A stretch of 64,000 nucleotides of DNA from Xiphias gladius. Taxonomy: Eukaryota > Chordata > Actinopteri > Istiophoriformes > Xiphiidae. This document shows positions 24,301 to 34,509 of this stretch, piece after piece; within the stretch, counting starts at the first letter, position 1; each line of letters opens with the position of its first letter. The position numbers were made by a program, and so were the translations under genes. Below the pieces are notes generated by a model that saw only the letters and a list, made by a program, of their open reading frames with translations, was not told where the DNA came from and did not search any database. The stretch lies in NCBI RefSeq assembly GCF_016859285.1, contig NC_053402.1, positions 24,446,056 through 24,510,055 on the forward strand, in the 5' to 3' direction.

Positions 24301-27300
24301 AACTAGATCTGTAAGTTCAGTTTTTTTTTTTGAAAAGGTTGAACATCTCAGTTTGTTCAGGAAGAGATAAAACGATCCAGAATTTCACAACAAAGACAAG
24401 AGAAACTTCCGAACAAACATCTAAATTTGAAAAACTGCAACAGAACAATATTTTTCTTTTTTGCTGTATAACTCTGTATGTGGGGGAGTGTGCGGTTTTT
24501 TTTTTTGTTTGTTTTTTTTTAAATTTAGCTTTGTATGCATATACTGTCGTTCTGGTAGGGGGTAGGTCCCGTGTGCAGATTTGATGTACATTTACCTAAT
24601 GTTTTTATTTACTGATGCAACACTTTATTCACCTTCAGCAAACTGATGGCCAGGTTTGACTATGGTGATGACTTTGTGTGTGTGTTTCTCAGAACGTGGA
24701 GCTGGTGAACGATGTGCAGAAGGCGATTCTGCAGCTTCAAGCAGAGTGTGAAAAACTGCATGAAACAACCAGGTTTCTGCACGAGGACAACAGACAGAAA
24801 CAGAGCCACATAGAGGTGGATAAACAAACAACTCTCAGCATGTTTCATGTTGCTCCTTTTCTTTCTATTTTCTTTACTATATATTGTTCTATTTGTGATT
24901 TACAATTACAGCCAGATGATGTAACTTTTCAAAATCTAATGTCCAAGTGATTGGCTTGACAGTGTAATACTTATAATACTTAATATATACTTAATATAAT
25001 AGATAATCAATCATTATTGTTATTACTTTAAACAAGGTGTTTGGTTTAATATTAAAAATATGTACAAACTCTAATTATTGCATTGTTCTTCCATCTGCTC
25101 ATTACAGCACATCAGTAATTCCCAATCTTTTGGCTTTTGATCCGATAAAACGAAGCAATGTCTACTTGTCTAAGTCCTAAATGAGGACAATTAGCAAGTA
25201 TTTTACCCAAAAAAAAAGACTAGAGGAAAGTCTGAGAAATGAGCTTAACTTTGTGCACCAGAAAACCGTTTTTCCTGCTTTCCTCTCTTGTTAATTATTG
25301 CTTAATATTACTGTTTATTCAGGAGCTGTACAAGACGACAGAGGAGCTGGAGGAGAAGAAGGCTGACAAGCACATGGTTGAGAGTGAAATCGTAAGTGGG
25401 TTCATTTTAGCTCTCTGAAGGGTAGATACTGTAGCTACCACTCAAACAGGTCTGTACACATGTGTGCAGAAGTTCATATTAGCTGCGGAGGCAAAAACTA
25501 ATTTGTTAAGAGGGGAGATGATCATGTTATGGGTAATTGCAATAAGCATCTTAATATTAGCTGCTAGTATCTTACGTTCGTTTTAATATCACCTATCCAG
25601 GAAAACGGTGGCTCAGGGGTCCGCCCACTGCGGTTTCATTTAACCACTGTGATTTATACCATTTTAAACAGCAGTTTCTGGTGGTATACACCCTATTATA
25701 GTGAAAACTTGTTCTAATTCTGCTTAACTGGAGGCAGCAACAGCCCCTACCCATCCAAACTAGATGACAGAAGTAATAATGCATTTAGGATTAGAGAATA
25801 TAACATTTTCATTAAAAGAAAGGGATGGTAAATTCTATAAAATATGATTACCTTTATAGATCACTTTAATCATTTACTACTACTTCTTTTCAATCTTTGA
25901 GACAGAACACTTGCTTCATTACATACTTTTTAAAAACATTTTTACTTTATTTCATTTTCCTTTTCCTTTTGTTATGGGTTCAAACCTTTCTTGGATTGTG
26001 TATAATTGCATTGTTCTGTGTGTTCTACTTCTTCAAAATGCAGAATTACTATATGTTTTAAATAAAAAGAAGCCAATGAGCAAATATTCAGACTATGAAT
26101 TATCAGTGCACAGACAAAAGCGGCTATAAAATGCCGATCTTCTTTGTCTCTTGCATCACATTTGTTGTACTTTTTTCAATCCTTGCCTGTGTCTTTATAT
26201 TCTACTAATCTTAAACTTCTTGTTGTCTCTCCACACCCAAAGAAAGCAGATAAATCTGCTTTGGACAGCAAAGTGAGCCGTCTGCAGTTTGACTCTGCGA
26301 CAGAGCAGCTCAACACCATGTTCCACGAGCTGCTGAACAAAGTGACGGACCAGGAGCAGGACTGGCACAAAGTCATCGACAAACTCTCCACTGAGATGGA
26401 GTGTAAGGTAGAGAGAGATCATCTGTTCAAACACAACGGCTGTGGTGGTATCAGCGTTTCATGAATGTAACTTCCACTATCAGCATTTATGGATGGATTG
26501 ATTTTCTAGCTATAACTTCCCAGTGATAGAGGCGAGTGTTTGACCAGTATGGCTTTTGAAAGGTTGATCTGTGATGATGACCTACATGGTTATTGACACT
26601 TGATCTCAACACAGCTGAACAGGATTGAGTTAGACTCTGTGAAGAGGCAGCTGGAAGATTGCTGGAAGAATATTCATGACAAGCTGCAGGCTCAGGGAGC
26701 TCCAGAACACGAGGATGCTGCTGGTATTAGAAAGTAAGTGTTAAAATTATACTCATTAATCAGCAGCAACATTTGGGGCGTGAACATGTGATCAAAGAGT
26801 TCTGAAGTGTTTCCTCATTTTATTTAAGTAGCTCTTGGATAGAAGTAGAAGTAAATTGAAAAGCCAAAGTAGTTTTACAGGCGCAGTGGAAACACAGGCC
26901 TGTACAACTCATGGAGCACTTCATTAGGAAAACACCTGTACACCCGCTTATTCGTGCAATTATCCAACCAGCCAATCACGCGGCTTCAGCACAATGCATA
27001 CCATCCTGCAGCTACAGGTCAGGAGCTTCAGTTAACGTTCACATCAAACATCAGAATGAGGAGAGAGAATATTCTGAGACTGCTGATCTCCTGGGATTTT
27101 CAAACACAACAGTCTCTGGAGCTTTTACTCACGATGGAGCCAAAAACCGAAAACATCCAGCGAGCAGCAGTTCAGTGGACGGAAACACCTCGTTGATGAG
27201 AGGTCAGGGGTCAGAGGTGAACGTCCAGACCGGTTGGAGCTGACAGAAAGGCCACGGTAACTCAGACAACCACTCTCTACAACTGTGGTGAGCAGAGAAG

Positions 27301-30300
27301 CTTCTCAGAACGAGCCACACGTCCAACCTTGAGGTGGATGGACTACAACAGCACAGGACCACGTCTGGTTCCTGTCAGCCAGGAACAGGAATCCGAGGCT
27401 GCCGTGGGCACAGGCTCCCCAGAACTGGATGGGTGAAGACTGGAAAGATGTGACCTGGTCTGATGAATCTGGATTCCTGCTGAGGCAGCAGATGGTTGGG
27501 TCAGAATTTGGCGTCAGCAGCATGAATCCATGGACCCAACCTTCCTTGTGTCAACAGTCCAGGATGGTAGAGGTGGTGTGATGGTTTGGGGAATGTGTTC
27601 TTGACCCACTTGGGCTCCTTAATACCAGTCAGTCATGGTTTTAATGCCACGGCCGGTCTGAGTATTGTCCCTGACCATGTGCTTCACTTTATGGCCACAG
27701 TTCACCATCTTCTAACGGCTACTTCCTGCAGGATAATGCTCCATGTCACAAAGCAGGAGTCGTCTCAAACTGGTTTCATGAACATGACAGTGAGTTCAGT
27801 GGACTTCAGTGGCCTCCCCAGTCATCAGATCTGGATCCATCAGGACGCCTTTGGGATGTGGTAGAACAGGAGACTGGCAGCTTGAATGTGCAGCGGACAA
27901 ATCAGCAGAAATGATGTGATGCAGTCACGTCAACATGGACCAGAACCTCAGAGGAAAGTTTCCAACATCTTATTTAAATTGTGATTAGCACGTCATCTCT
28001 GTGAGATGCGAATCTGTTCTTATCAAACGGACTAAATCTGTGGAATTAAAATTGTTTAAGTTCACTGTGTACTTGTTTTATTTAAATTAAGTAGATTATA
28101 TTAATAATTTGTTTATTCATCTGGTATATTAGACAGAATTACATTATTCCAGAAACATGCACTGTTAAAAAAGCCTGGCACAGAGTCATACACTGGCCTC
28201 TCTTTATGTGGGGGCAGTATGAGATGTTACAAGCTCATAATTATTGGGATGATCGTAAGTATTTAGATTGTCACAATTTTACTGTAGATAAAGTTTGGTA
28301 ATGTAATATGTGAGCGTCTTTCTTGCTTACTCTGATGTGACTTTTTTTTATTTGCTTAAATTGTATCGCACTGTGGCATTTTCAAGATCAGTTGTCAGTC
28401 CTGCTTTAGTCACCTCACACCTTCACATGGGTGTTTCACACTATGAAAATCAAGAACTATCTAGTGATGTTTCTTTTGTGTTCTGTTCCAGACAACTCGT
28501 GGACAGATTTCACTGCCTCTCCTGTGACCGACCTGTTGTCAAGCACACCCCCGGACCGTGAGTCTATTCTAATAGCAGCGGCTATCTATTTCCCAGATTA
28601 TCAGAATTTGTCTGTATGTATCCAGAGCAAAAGATATTTTCTTAAGGACAGGGAATTTCATTTCCTGTATTTTTTTTCTCAGATTACAAAACCAAACAAC
28701 TTTATACCCTAAAACATCACTGAGCTTCTGTCTAAACTCCCCTGCCCTTGTGTTTGGGTGTTTGTTTTTGGGGAATAAAAGGCATTTGGTGACGCTGCCC
28801 TCCACTCCTGGATTCCCCTCACACAAGTCCATCAGGCCGTTCACTGTTTACGCTCTGGAGCAGTTTCGACAGCACTACAGAAGGTGAGATGAGCAGAGTT
28901 ACCTGCATCTACCTTCCCTCACTTTGTCAACTGTGTCCTCTGTTCACCAGCAGGTGGCATGAGAGTCTTAAAAGCTTAGTTTTCTTGGTTCGCTTTTGTT
29001 TTTCAAAAAACTTTATCAAAACAGGCATTGGAAGTATACAACAAGTAAGAAAAAACATCTAGTCTATACAACTTGTGTATATAAATTCTATGGATGAGGT
29101 AACGCTATACTCTAGGTGAACCTTCAGTCTAGAAATACTGTGCATAGTCTCAGCCTTCAAAAACACCCAGAGCTAGTTAGTTAGTAACTGTTAGTTTTCT
29201 CAGCATCTGCCGCATCGTAAGCCGGTCTTGCCGTCTCAGCCTAAAACCAGGGACCAACCGCTTCAATTTTGAGGTCGATAACTTTGGCAGGAGAAGGGAA
29301 CATCTTCAGAAGAGCCACGCCTTGATGTGCAGGCAGGTAGAGTGCATGCAGAGACGACTGAAACATTGTGATGGGGCCTGCAGCCAGGACACCACGAGAG
29401 ACAACCTGAACCAGAGCCAGCTGAGAGTCCAGCAGTGAGTCAGGGCCAGGACAGGGGAGAGGAAAGGAGGAGAGGTTAAAGGATAGATTCACATTTTAAT
29501 AACAGAAACCCAAATAGACTAATTTGGGAGGAGCAGTGCTGTGTTAACAGTACTGTGAGCACCAATCACAGATTTAGAGCAGATGAAAATCCATTGTATT
29601 TAACCAGGCTTTACAGCTGGGGTCTCAATGCAGGAGCCCAATGTGTCATTTTCTGTAGCAGATCATGTCCAATCTCCTAATCTTTATAAAATTAGGAAAA
29701 ATCATATCAATGTCAAGCTGATTTAAAAAAAAAAAAAAAAACCAAACGCTGTTAACGAGGCCTGGGATCTCCACGACCCCACACAGAACATGAGGGTTAA
29801 GACAGCTAGAAATAAATGTGAACCATCCTTTAATTTAGGAGAGCTTACTCTGTTTAGATGTTTATATTTGGGACAAGATTTCACTTTAATGATGATGGAG
29901 TATTCTACTTCAGCAAATGAGGAAATGAAAAAGGTCACATAAAAGGAAGTAGTGAATTTGGGTTTATCACAAAAACATGAGAAATGACAACACAAGTATT
30001 TAATAGAAATAAATAAAACCTAATATTAAAATGACAGCAGTAATAGTTGGAGGTTGCATGTAAGCTTATTGATATGTTGGAGTGCAAAACAAAAAATCTT
30101 CTCCCTCATACTGATCCAGCACAAATCTGAAACCCTCAAACTTCAAGATCAACGGTTCCAGATTTCAAAAAGGGAAGCTGCAGACACACTTTCTCTCTGT
30201 TCCCATGCTCGATGTTTCTCTCTGGCTGAGCAGTGAGCGCATCGCTGAGCTGACGGACTACAGCCACCTGGCCGTGTCCCGGAGCTGTGGGGGGAGTCAC

Positions 30301-31992
30301 ACAGTCACCTCGGCCAGCCAACGACGCACCGGCCTGCAGTACATGAAGCACCACAACCAGCCTGAGGTGGACGCCGGGATTCAGGTGTGACAAATAAGAG
30401 TGGAGCCATCTTTTATACCGATGTAAAGTTACAGTTATATCAACAGCATGGATCATATTGATGGTCTTTATTCAAAGATAAGATCTTCAATGACAGAAAA
30501 ATAAAAAATTTCGGGCCATTTATAATCTATTGATAAAGCCTTTAGTCTTCCTGCACAGGTGTCTGTTGCAGTTTTTGGGACCTGTTTTTTAAAGTCACCA
30601 TCTGGAGGTCATACAGGATACCTACTCAGCCCTGAAAACCTGGAATTCTTTAAGCCTTCCAGTCCTGGAAAAGCCATGGAAAAATGGCAAGATCTATCCA
30701 AAAAGTTCTGGAAAATAACAAGTCGCCCTGAACACATTATTTATGTGCAACAAAATGATCAGACAAGCCATCAACGAATGTATTTTTCTTTGATGCTCCT
30801 ATAACAACTTGCAGCTGAAGTTACAGCTGTTTTTAAACAGGACGTAAAATTTGGAATTCTAGAGGCCTCACAGTTTATTCTTTCGAGGTTCAAAGGATGA
30901 CAGCATAGATACAGGACATCCAGCATAAAATATAACAGATCGAGTTCGTGGCCACGGACATTATGCTATTGTTCAGTTCTGTTTAACTTGTGCAGTTAGT
31001 GTTTTTAAGTTTGTCTTTTCCAAAATAATCTTTCACTAGTTGTCAGCTTTTCTTGCTAAAATGTTTTATGTCCACACCTGAATATGTGAAAGGTGCCTCA
31101 GAAGAAAGCACAACTTGAATAAAAATGACAAGACCCTTCCACACTGTCTCACTTATTGCAGGATTATTTATCAATTTACGGCGTTTCAGTCTGCGTGACG
31201 TTCATCAGATGCTGTAGTTTCATACATATACATCAGATGCTGCCGTAATTGTCAAATCAGAACCACAGAAACTAGTTCAACTGGTGAATGAAACACATTT
31301 GAACAAACACAGGCTGCCATCCAGGTTAGGAGGTGAAGAAAACATCGTACAAAAGATATTAGAAATGTATTAGAAGATAACAAAAGTAAAGGCAAATCTG
31401 CCAATTCATCATAAATCTTAGTGTTTTTTGTAGAGGTGTACAGATAGTTAAACGTTTAACGTATGAAACGTCTGATCATTTTACTGAGTACAATGCCTGG
31501 TTATAGATTAAGCTGGTCAACGGTTAATGAAATGGTAAAAGTTAGCTCCACCTCCACCAGACACATTAAACTGCTGCTTACACATTTACGTATCAGTAAT
31601 AACAGTAAAACAGTAAAAATCTAAGTATGAAGATATATAAGAGAACCCTGACAGGGGCTGCTGCTGCTGCTGCTGCTGCTGCCTTATGTTTACTTTTACT
31701 TTTGGAGACTTTAACTACATGAATGTGATAATTCCTCTGTGCCTTGGTTCAAATAAGATTCTGAATTCAGGACTTTTACTTGTAATGAGATTTTTAAAGT
31801 GTATTTTCACATTTAATAAGTTAAGGATCTGAATACTACTTTTGTTTTTTGTTTTGTTTTTTTTTAACCAAATGAGTCAATTCATCCCACAGTGAAGTGC
31901 AGTAATATTAAATAAAAATATTTCTCTGTTTTCAAAGAGTAGACTGTATCTATCAGATATCACCAGCTGTCCACTAACTATTTACTGCTCCC

Positions 31993-32038
<46 letters not shown>

Positions 32039-33913
32039 GACTGGCCAGTCGGAGGAGGTTGATATCGTCGGACTGGACGGGCATATTTACAGAGGTCGCC
32101 TGAATCCCCCAGCCACCAGAAGTACAGAAACAAAACTACCTACAATCTCTACCAAAGACGGTAAATTAATTGTCTTCAAATGTCTCCTGTGTTCCTGAAT
32201 TATTCATTAATTTATTTTCAACACCATAGATGTGACTGAACTCATCGGACTGTAATGCTCTATTAGGAATGGAAATATATAACTTTGTTTAAACAGTAAA
32301 GGCCCTTAGTGAGATTAAATCTCTTTTGCAGTAGTTTCTTGGCCAAGAAAATAGCATCATGTAAAACAGAGGTTATGAAAAATATGACCCAGGCTGACAA
32401 TGAATTAGAAAAAATATGAAGAGAATAATCAAGGTTCACAATGAACACTCGATCAAAAGGATTAAATAGGACTGATAAAATAACAGCCATAAATGTAGCA
32501 TAACAAGTAATATAAAACAGATAAGCAGCAGATTAAAATTCTTACAATAGATGAATGAATCCTGAAACAGATAATACCAATGGTCAAAATATTTCCTAAA
32601 CTGCAAATAATTCCAATAAATATTTTTGAAACACAGACAGCTAAGTCGGCAAGCTAGAAGAGCCTGCAAGGAAAATGTTTCTATGTTTATGTAAACTCGT
32701 AGCGTTATAGAAAGCGATGGCAGCACAGCAGAGAGAGCAGAGATTGTGGAGATTCTACAGTCAGTGCAAATACTATTTCCAAGTCTTCTTTTTATACATG
32801 TTGCTCACAAGTAGCTATAAGGAGCAGTGGTGTTTCTAGTTTTATTAAAATCATATGTCCGCTCCCAGCAGCTTTAGTCCAAATATGTCGGCACAGAAGC
32901 TCTTTCACCTTTGAACCCAACTAAAAACAAAAGGCTGGAAGGTGTATGTGAAGCATGAAGAGGTGATGTCATACCTGCTGAGGCCCTCAGTTGCTGTTGA
33001 ACATGATTTATGACAACAAATGTCATCCGGTGTATTTTGGCTGAGAGTTGCAAATGTCAGGGTAAGATTCAGTTGTTGGGGTTGGTGCCGGTTGTTGTTG
33101 TTGTTAACCTTTCGAACTGTCACCGTGCTCCCATCGCTGCAGGCATGTGCAAGATAAAAGACAAAGCCAAATGCTCCCCATCACACAAACCTGCTGCTTC
33201 TCCGGAGGTGGGACACAACACTCCGGTTCATCACCCCCACAGTGCCAAGAGTGCCCAGTGCAGCCGCTCGGGTGAGTCTCGTAGCACAGGTGTAACAGTC
33301 GACCCAGTTCTCTTCCGTGCCTTCCTGGGTTTCCTCTCTCAGTCTAAAGGCCTCGTGTAATGCTCAGTTCTAGTGTTGTGGCTGGAACATCTGATGCCTG
33401 TCTGAACAAGTCCGATCCGTTGGTGCATTTTCAGAACAAAAGACAAAGACGTCACACTGGCGGCGTGAGTCCGTCGAAATTAAAACCCATCGCACAGCTT
33501 TTCTCCGGTGCACAATGCTTTATTCACCAACAGTTTCAGATATCTTTTCTCATCAGGGTGGTGTCTGAGCATCTTTCCGGTTTCCTTATATACAATGTAG
33601 ATCTGTCATGTGATCGATATATTAACATTCAACTCAATTTGTACCAAAAAAAAACGTTGCAATTAAGTTTTTATTCAAAAATACTATTTACAAAATATCA
33701 TTGCCCTTAGAATATAAACATATCTATGACCCTAAATACAGGGTATGATATTAAAATCAACTTTTCATGATATTCTCTCACACACATTCTTGTATCTGTT
33801 GTAATATCACACTCTGTTTATGGTCATAGATATTTTGTTTATTTTTTATCAACTGATGTGCTGTAAAAAATCGTCTGTCTGTCTCTCTCTCTGTCTCTGC
33901 AAAACTAATAATT

Positions 33914-33980
<67 letters not shown>

Positions 33981-34262
33981 ACCACCTCATAGCTCAGAAA
34001 TGTCTCATTCCCTCTGCCAACCAAACAGAATGTACTCCGGTTATGGTCATTTTGTGGCATGAAACCAATATATCTGTTCCTTTACATCAGTAAAAGAAAA
34101 CGTCACCCCCGTTCCTCCTCTGTATGTCCAGCCTCCAGCTGCTCGGGTCGGGACTGGCCGGTGTCGGCTCTGGGCTGCACGTCTCAGAGCTCCATCGCTC
34201 CGGCTTCGGCTGCAGCAGAGAGGACCACAGAGGCTCAGGACAACCAGCAGGCCCACCTGTAG
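14697..34262 (+). CDS. qrich2: QRICH2/C16orf96-family (DUF4795) coiled-coil protein, complete gene span, 20 coding exons
   Basis: QRICH2 is required for sperm flagellum assembly in mammals. I joined 20 exons (listed separately) into one 3066-nt frame, 1021 residues, with matching splice phases throughout. The N-terminus (LYDLLNLSIGTPQRGAVNFS, then ALHALLHAVLRQLGI) is the family signature. Residues 133-370 mix helices with a Ser/Pro-rich acidic linker. Residues 370-730 are mostly coiled coil. The DUF4795-type C-terminal half holds RFHCLSCDRPV (CxxC at about 735-738), PFTVYALEQFRQHYR and VDIVGLDGHIYRGR. It lacks the long Gln-rich repeats of mammalian QRICH2 (about 1660 aa), so by architecture it could equally be C16orf96-like. 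The neighbours (mfsd11, ubald2, foxj1) favour qrich2. One intron uses a GC donor. Family confidence is high; the symbol is less certain. Confidence 0.88.
15575..15775 (+). repeat. Teleost interspersed repeat (ATTAATCG / GTTAGTTGCAG family), partial
   Basis: Recognised from GGACTGTTTGTCGAAGAAAA, CATTTTATAGATTATTAATC and the ending GAAAATAATTGTTAGTTGCAG. Other copies in this window lie at 17700-18235, 23567-23690, 47650-47940, 48493-48715, 49740-49830 and 51285-51545. Confidence 0.6.
17697..18235. repeat. Teleost interspersed repeat copies (same family as 15575), two orientations
   Basis: A forward fragment ends near 17840 (CTATACGGTTAATCAATTAA). A reverse copy runs from about 17930 to 18235 (AATTAATCGATTATCAGATA near 18150). 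Confidence 0.5.
18292..18349. repeat. (TG)29 microsatellite
   Basis: Uninterrupted GT dinucleotides, 58 bp, in qrich2-like intron 1. Confidence 0.98.
19205..19285 (+). CDS. qrich2: qrich2-like coding exon 2
   Basis: Residues 133-159: AMRLIQELHNQKDNLKDDIK, then ELCHQQK; amphipathic helix. Acceptor TTATAG; donor AAG|GTGAGA. Confidence 0.88.
19398..20050. repeat. Teleost interspersed repeat (ATTTAGCACCACATC... family)
   Basis: Landmarks are AATTCAATTTTATTTATTTA, GGGCACTTATCATGTAGAGC, GGTCTAGACC, CCATGAGCAAGAACATGGTG and AAAACTCCCTTTTAACAGG, a text found in very many fish loci. It sits in qrich2-like intron 2; the 154-aa antisense ORF over it is not a gene. Confidence 0.65.
20419..20685. mobile_element. 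Small MITE-like element with AAGGGCGTA ends
   Basis: Short inverted ends (CAAGGGCGTA at 20419, TACGCCCTTG ending about 20685) bracket about 265 bp of AT-rich non-coding sequence in the same intron. Its family is not named. Confidence 0.5.
20714..20770 (+). CDS. qrich2: qrich2-like coding exon 3
   Basis: Residues 160-178: TVTAVETCCHRVDSLEDTV. Acceptor CTCTTAG; donor GTG|GTGAGT. The frame is kept on both sides. Confidence 0.85.
20932..21045 (+). CDS. qrich2: qrich2-like coding exon 4
   Basis: Residues 179-216: RSLRDTFQKYPDPEELSRCV, then TWDVMQSALLSESENLQK. Acceptor TGACAG; donor AAG|GTGAGA. Confidence 0.88.
21876..22344 (+). CDS. qrich2: qrich2-like coding exon 5
   Basis: Residues 217-372: Ser/Thr/Pro-rich linker, then a coiled coil (ALRNIGKLKEKFSKLEARVV, ALEEGKVDQTQLAQLKEVV). 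Acceptor TAACAG; donor AAGG|GTAACT, phase 1. Confidence 0.88.
22609..22694 (+). CDS. qrich2: qrich2-like coding exon 6
   Basis: Residues 373-401: GSQDVSNNLMDQLNQQRALI, then DSLMSDREK. Acceptor ATCTAG; donor AAG|GTGGGT. Confidence 0.86.
22850..22983 (+). CDS. qrich2: qrich2-like coding exon 7
   Basis: Residues 402-445: LDNLEDMFMNLRSQEKEATS, then a Ser-rich turn and HELRQQISYL. Acceptor TCCAAAG; donor TCAG|GTAAAC. Confidence 0.84.
23350..23446 (+). CDS. qrich2: qrich2-like coding exon 8
   Basis: Residues 446-478: RRSVQKQEEGMKQLKAKQAL, then SEERTTDRRLQDQ. Acceptor GTCCAG; donor CAG|GTCAGA. Confidence 0.84.
23567..23690 (+). repeat. Teleost ATTAATCG-family repeat fragment
   Basis: TTGGACTCTGGGATCTCCTG to GGAAATAATCATTAGTTGCAG; it lies in qrich2-like intron 8. 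Confidence 0.5.
23941..24210 (+). CDS. qrich2: qrich2-like coding exon 9, with a GC splice donor
   Basis: Residues 479-568: LDNLRGVLEDMMLSLTSQLS, then INVGRKL-like text (VNIGRKLSRLFQHYEQLQDT). The exon ends GAG|GCAAGC; the GC donor keeps frame (phase 0) into AACGTGGAG at 24693. The nearest downstream GT would shift frame. Confidence 0.85.
24693..24815 (+). CDS. qrich2: qrich2-like coding exon 10
   Basis: Residues 569-609: NVELVNDVQKAILQLQAECE, then KLHETTRFLHEDNRQKQSHIE; start of the conserved C-terminal half. Acceptor TTTCTCAG; donor GAG|GTGGAT. Confidence 0.9.
25323..25391 (+). CDS. qrich2: qrich2-like coding exon 11
   Basis: Residues 610-632: ELYKTTEELEEKKADKHMVE and SEI, a coiled coil. 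Acceptor TATTCAG; donor ATC|GTAAGT. Confidence 0.88.
26243..26407 (+). CDS. qrich2: qrich2-like coding exon 12
   Basis: Residues 633-687: KADKSALDSKVSRLQFDSAT, EQLNTMFHELLNKVTDQEQD, then WHKVIDKLSTEMECK, a DUF4795-type helical block. Acceptor CCCAAAG; donor AAG|GTAGAG. Confidence 0.92.
26615..26733 (+). CDS. qrich2: qrich2-like coding exon 13
   Basis: Residues 688-726: LNRIELDSVKRQLEDCWKNI, then HDKLQAQGAPEHEDAAGIR. Acceptor CACAG; donor AAA|GTAAGT. Confidence 0.9.
26906..27971 (+). mobile_element. Tc1/mariner-like element, second copy, 3' end missing
   Basis: The same family as 13443-14240. Left end CTCATGGAGCACTTCATTAGG; transposase text follows in broken frames (SAETADLLGFSNTTVSGAFT-like, then VRIWRQQHESMDPTFLVSTVQ-like, GGVMVWG, QSSQTGFMN). 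The right terminal repeat and about the last 100 bp are absent; homology ends at TTTCCAACATCTT. It retains the middle 430 bp lost from the first copy. Located in qrich2-like intron 13. Confidence 0.85.
28492..28557 (+). CDS. qrich2: qrich2-like coding exon 14 (CxxC motif)
   Basis: Residues 727-748: KQLVDRFHCLSCDRPVVKHT, then PG. The CLSC pair may bind metal. Acceptor GTTCCAG; donor ACC|GTGAGT. Confidence 0.93.
28782..28883 (+). CDS. qrich2: qrich2-like coding exon 15
   Basis: Residues 749-782: PHLVTLPSTPGFPSHKSIRP, then FTVYALEQFRQHYR. Acceptor TAAAAG; donor GAAG|GTGAGA. Confidence 0.9.
29240..29434 (+). CDS. qrich2: qrich2-like coding exon 16
   Basis: Residues 783-847: SLKPGTNRFNFEVDNFGRRR, then SHALMCRQVECMQRRLKHCD and DNLNQSQLRVQ. 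Found by following phases: exon 15 ends in phase 2, and this stretch is open in the only frame that also joins exon 17. Acceptor CGTCTCAG; donor CA|GTGAGT. Confidence 0.82.
30234..30384 (+). CDS. qrich2: qrich2-like coding exon 17
   Basis: Residues 848-898: ERIAELTDYSHLAVSRSCGG, then a Ser/Thr/His-rich segment ending VDAGIQ. Acceptor GAGCAG; donor CAG|GTGTGA. Confidence 0.87.
30555..30800. repeat. Teleost interspersed repeat fragment (TGGAAAAGCCATGG type)
   Basis: CCTGGAATTCTTTAAGCCTT, then CCTGGAAAAGCCATGGAAAA and AGTTCTGGAAAATAAC, a low-complexity text common in fish introns. Confidence 0.4.
31657..31682. repeat. (CTG) trinucleotide repeat, about 8 units
   Basis: GCTGCTGCTG... of 26 bp in qrich2-like intron 17; intronic, so not translated. 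Confidence 0.95.
31995..32034. repeat. (TG)20 microsatellite next to a splice acceptor
   Basis: 40 bp of TG, followed by TTTTGACTGGCCAG, the acceptor of qrich2-like exon 18. Confidence 0.98.
32049..32160 (+). CDS. qrich2: qrich2-like coding exon 18
   Basis: Residues 899-935: SEEVDIVGLDGHIYRGRLNP, then PATRSTETKLPTISTKD; a family C-terminal signature. Acceptor GGCCAG only 14 bp after a (TG)20 tract; donor GACG|GTAAAT. Confidence 0.9.
33143..33271 (+). CDS. qrich2: qrich2-like coding exon 19
   Basis: Residues 936-978: GMCKIKDKAKCSPSHKPAAS, then a His/Ser-rich basic stretch. Acceptor GCTGCAG; donor TCGG|GTGAGT. Confidence 0.85.
33916..33978. repeat. (TG)31 microsatellite
   Basis: 63 bp of TG in the last intron of the qrich2-like gene, 150 bp before the terminal exon. 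Confidence 0.98.
34132..34262 (+). CDS. qrich2: qrich2-like coding exon 20 (terminal)
   Basis: Residues 979-1021: ASSCSGRDWPVSALGCTSQS, then a Ser/Ala/Glu-rich tail ending NQQAHL and TAG at 34260-34262. Acceptor TGTCCAG. Confidence 0.87.
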
Positions 34263-34457
34263 GAGGCGACGGAGAGCTCTGTACTGTTTCTGATGTGTAA
34301 TTAACTTCTGCAGGGAGGTCACCTGCTGGAGGTAACGGTTACATTTTATTAATTTAATGCTTATTGTTCAACTGTTTTTGCACCTGTCAAAGTCCAGTGC
34401 TGTGAAATTTTTTCTTTTTTATATTTTTAATTTTGAGTTCTGTGACCAGCCACTTTG

Positions 34458-34499
34458 AATATTATTGTTGTTATTATGAATAATAACAACAACAATATT
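34458..34499. terminator. 20-bp near-perfect hairpin at the qrich2-like 3' end
   Basis: Arms 34458-34477 and 34480-34499 pair at 19 of 20 positions around a 2-nt loop, all A/T/G/C in an AATATT...ATTAT pattern. It ends 4 bp before an AATAAA hexamer. Confidence 0.6.
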
Positions 34500-34503
34500 A
34501 ATT

Positions 34504-34509
34504 AATAAA
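34504..34509 (+). terminator. qrich2: Poly(A) signal AATAAA of the qrich2-like gene
   Basis: The first canonical hexamer after the stop codon, 242 bp downstream, in T-rich sequence and directly behind a strong hairpin. Confidence 0.6.
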
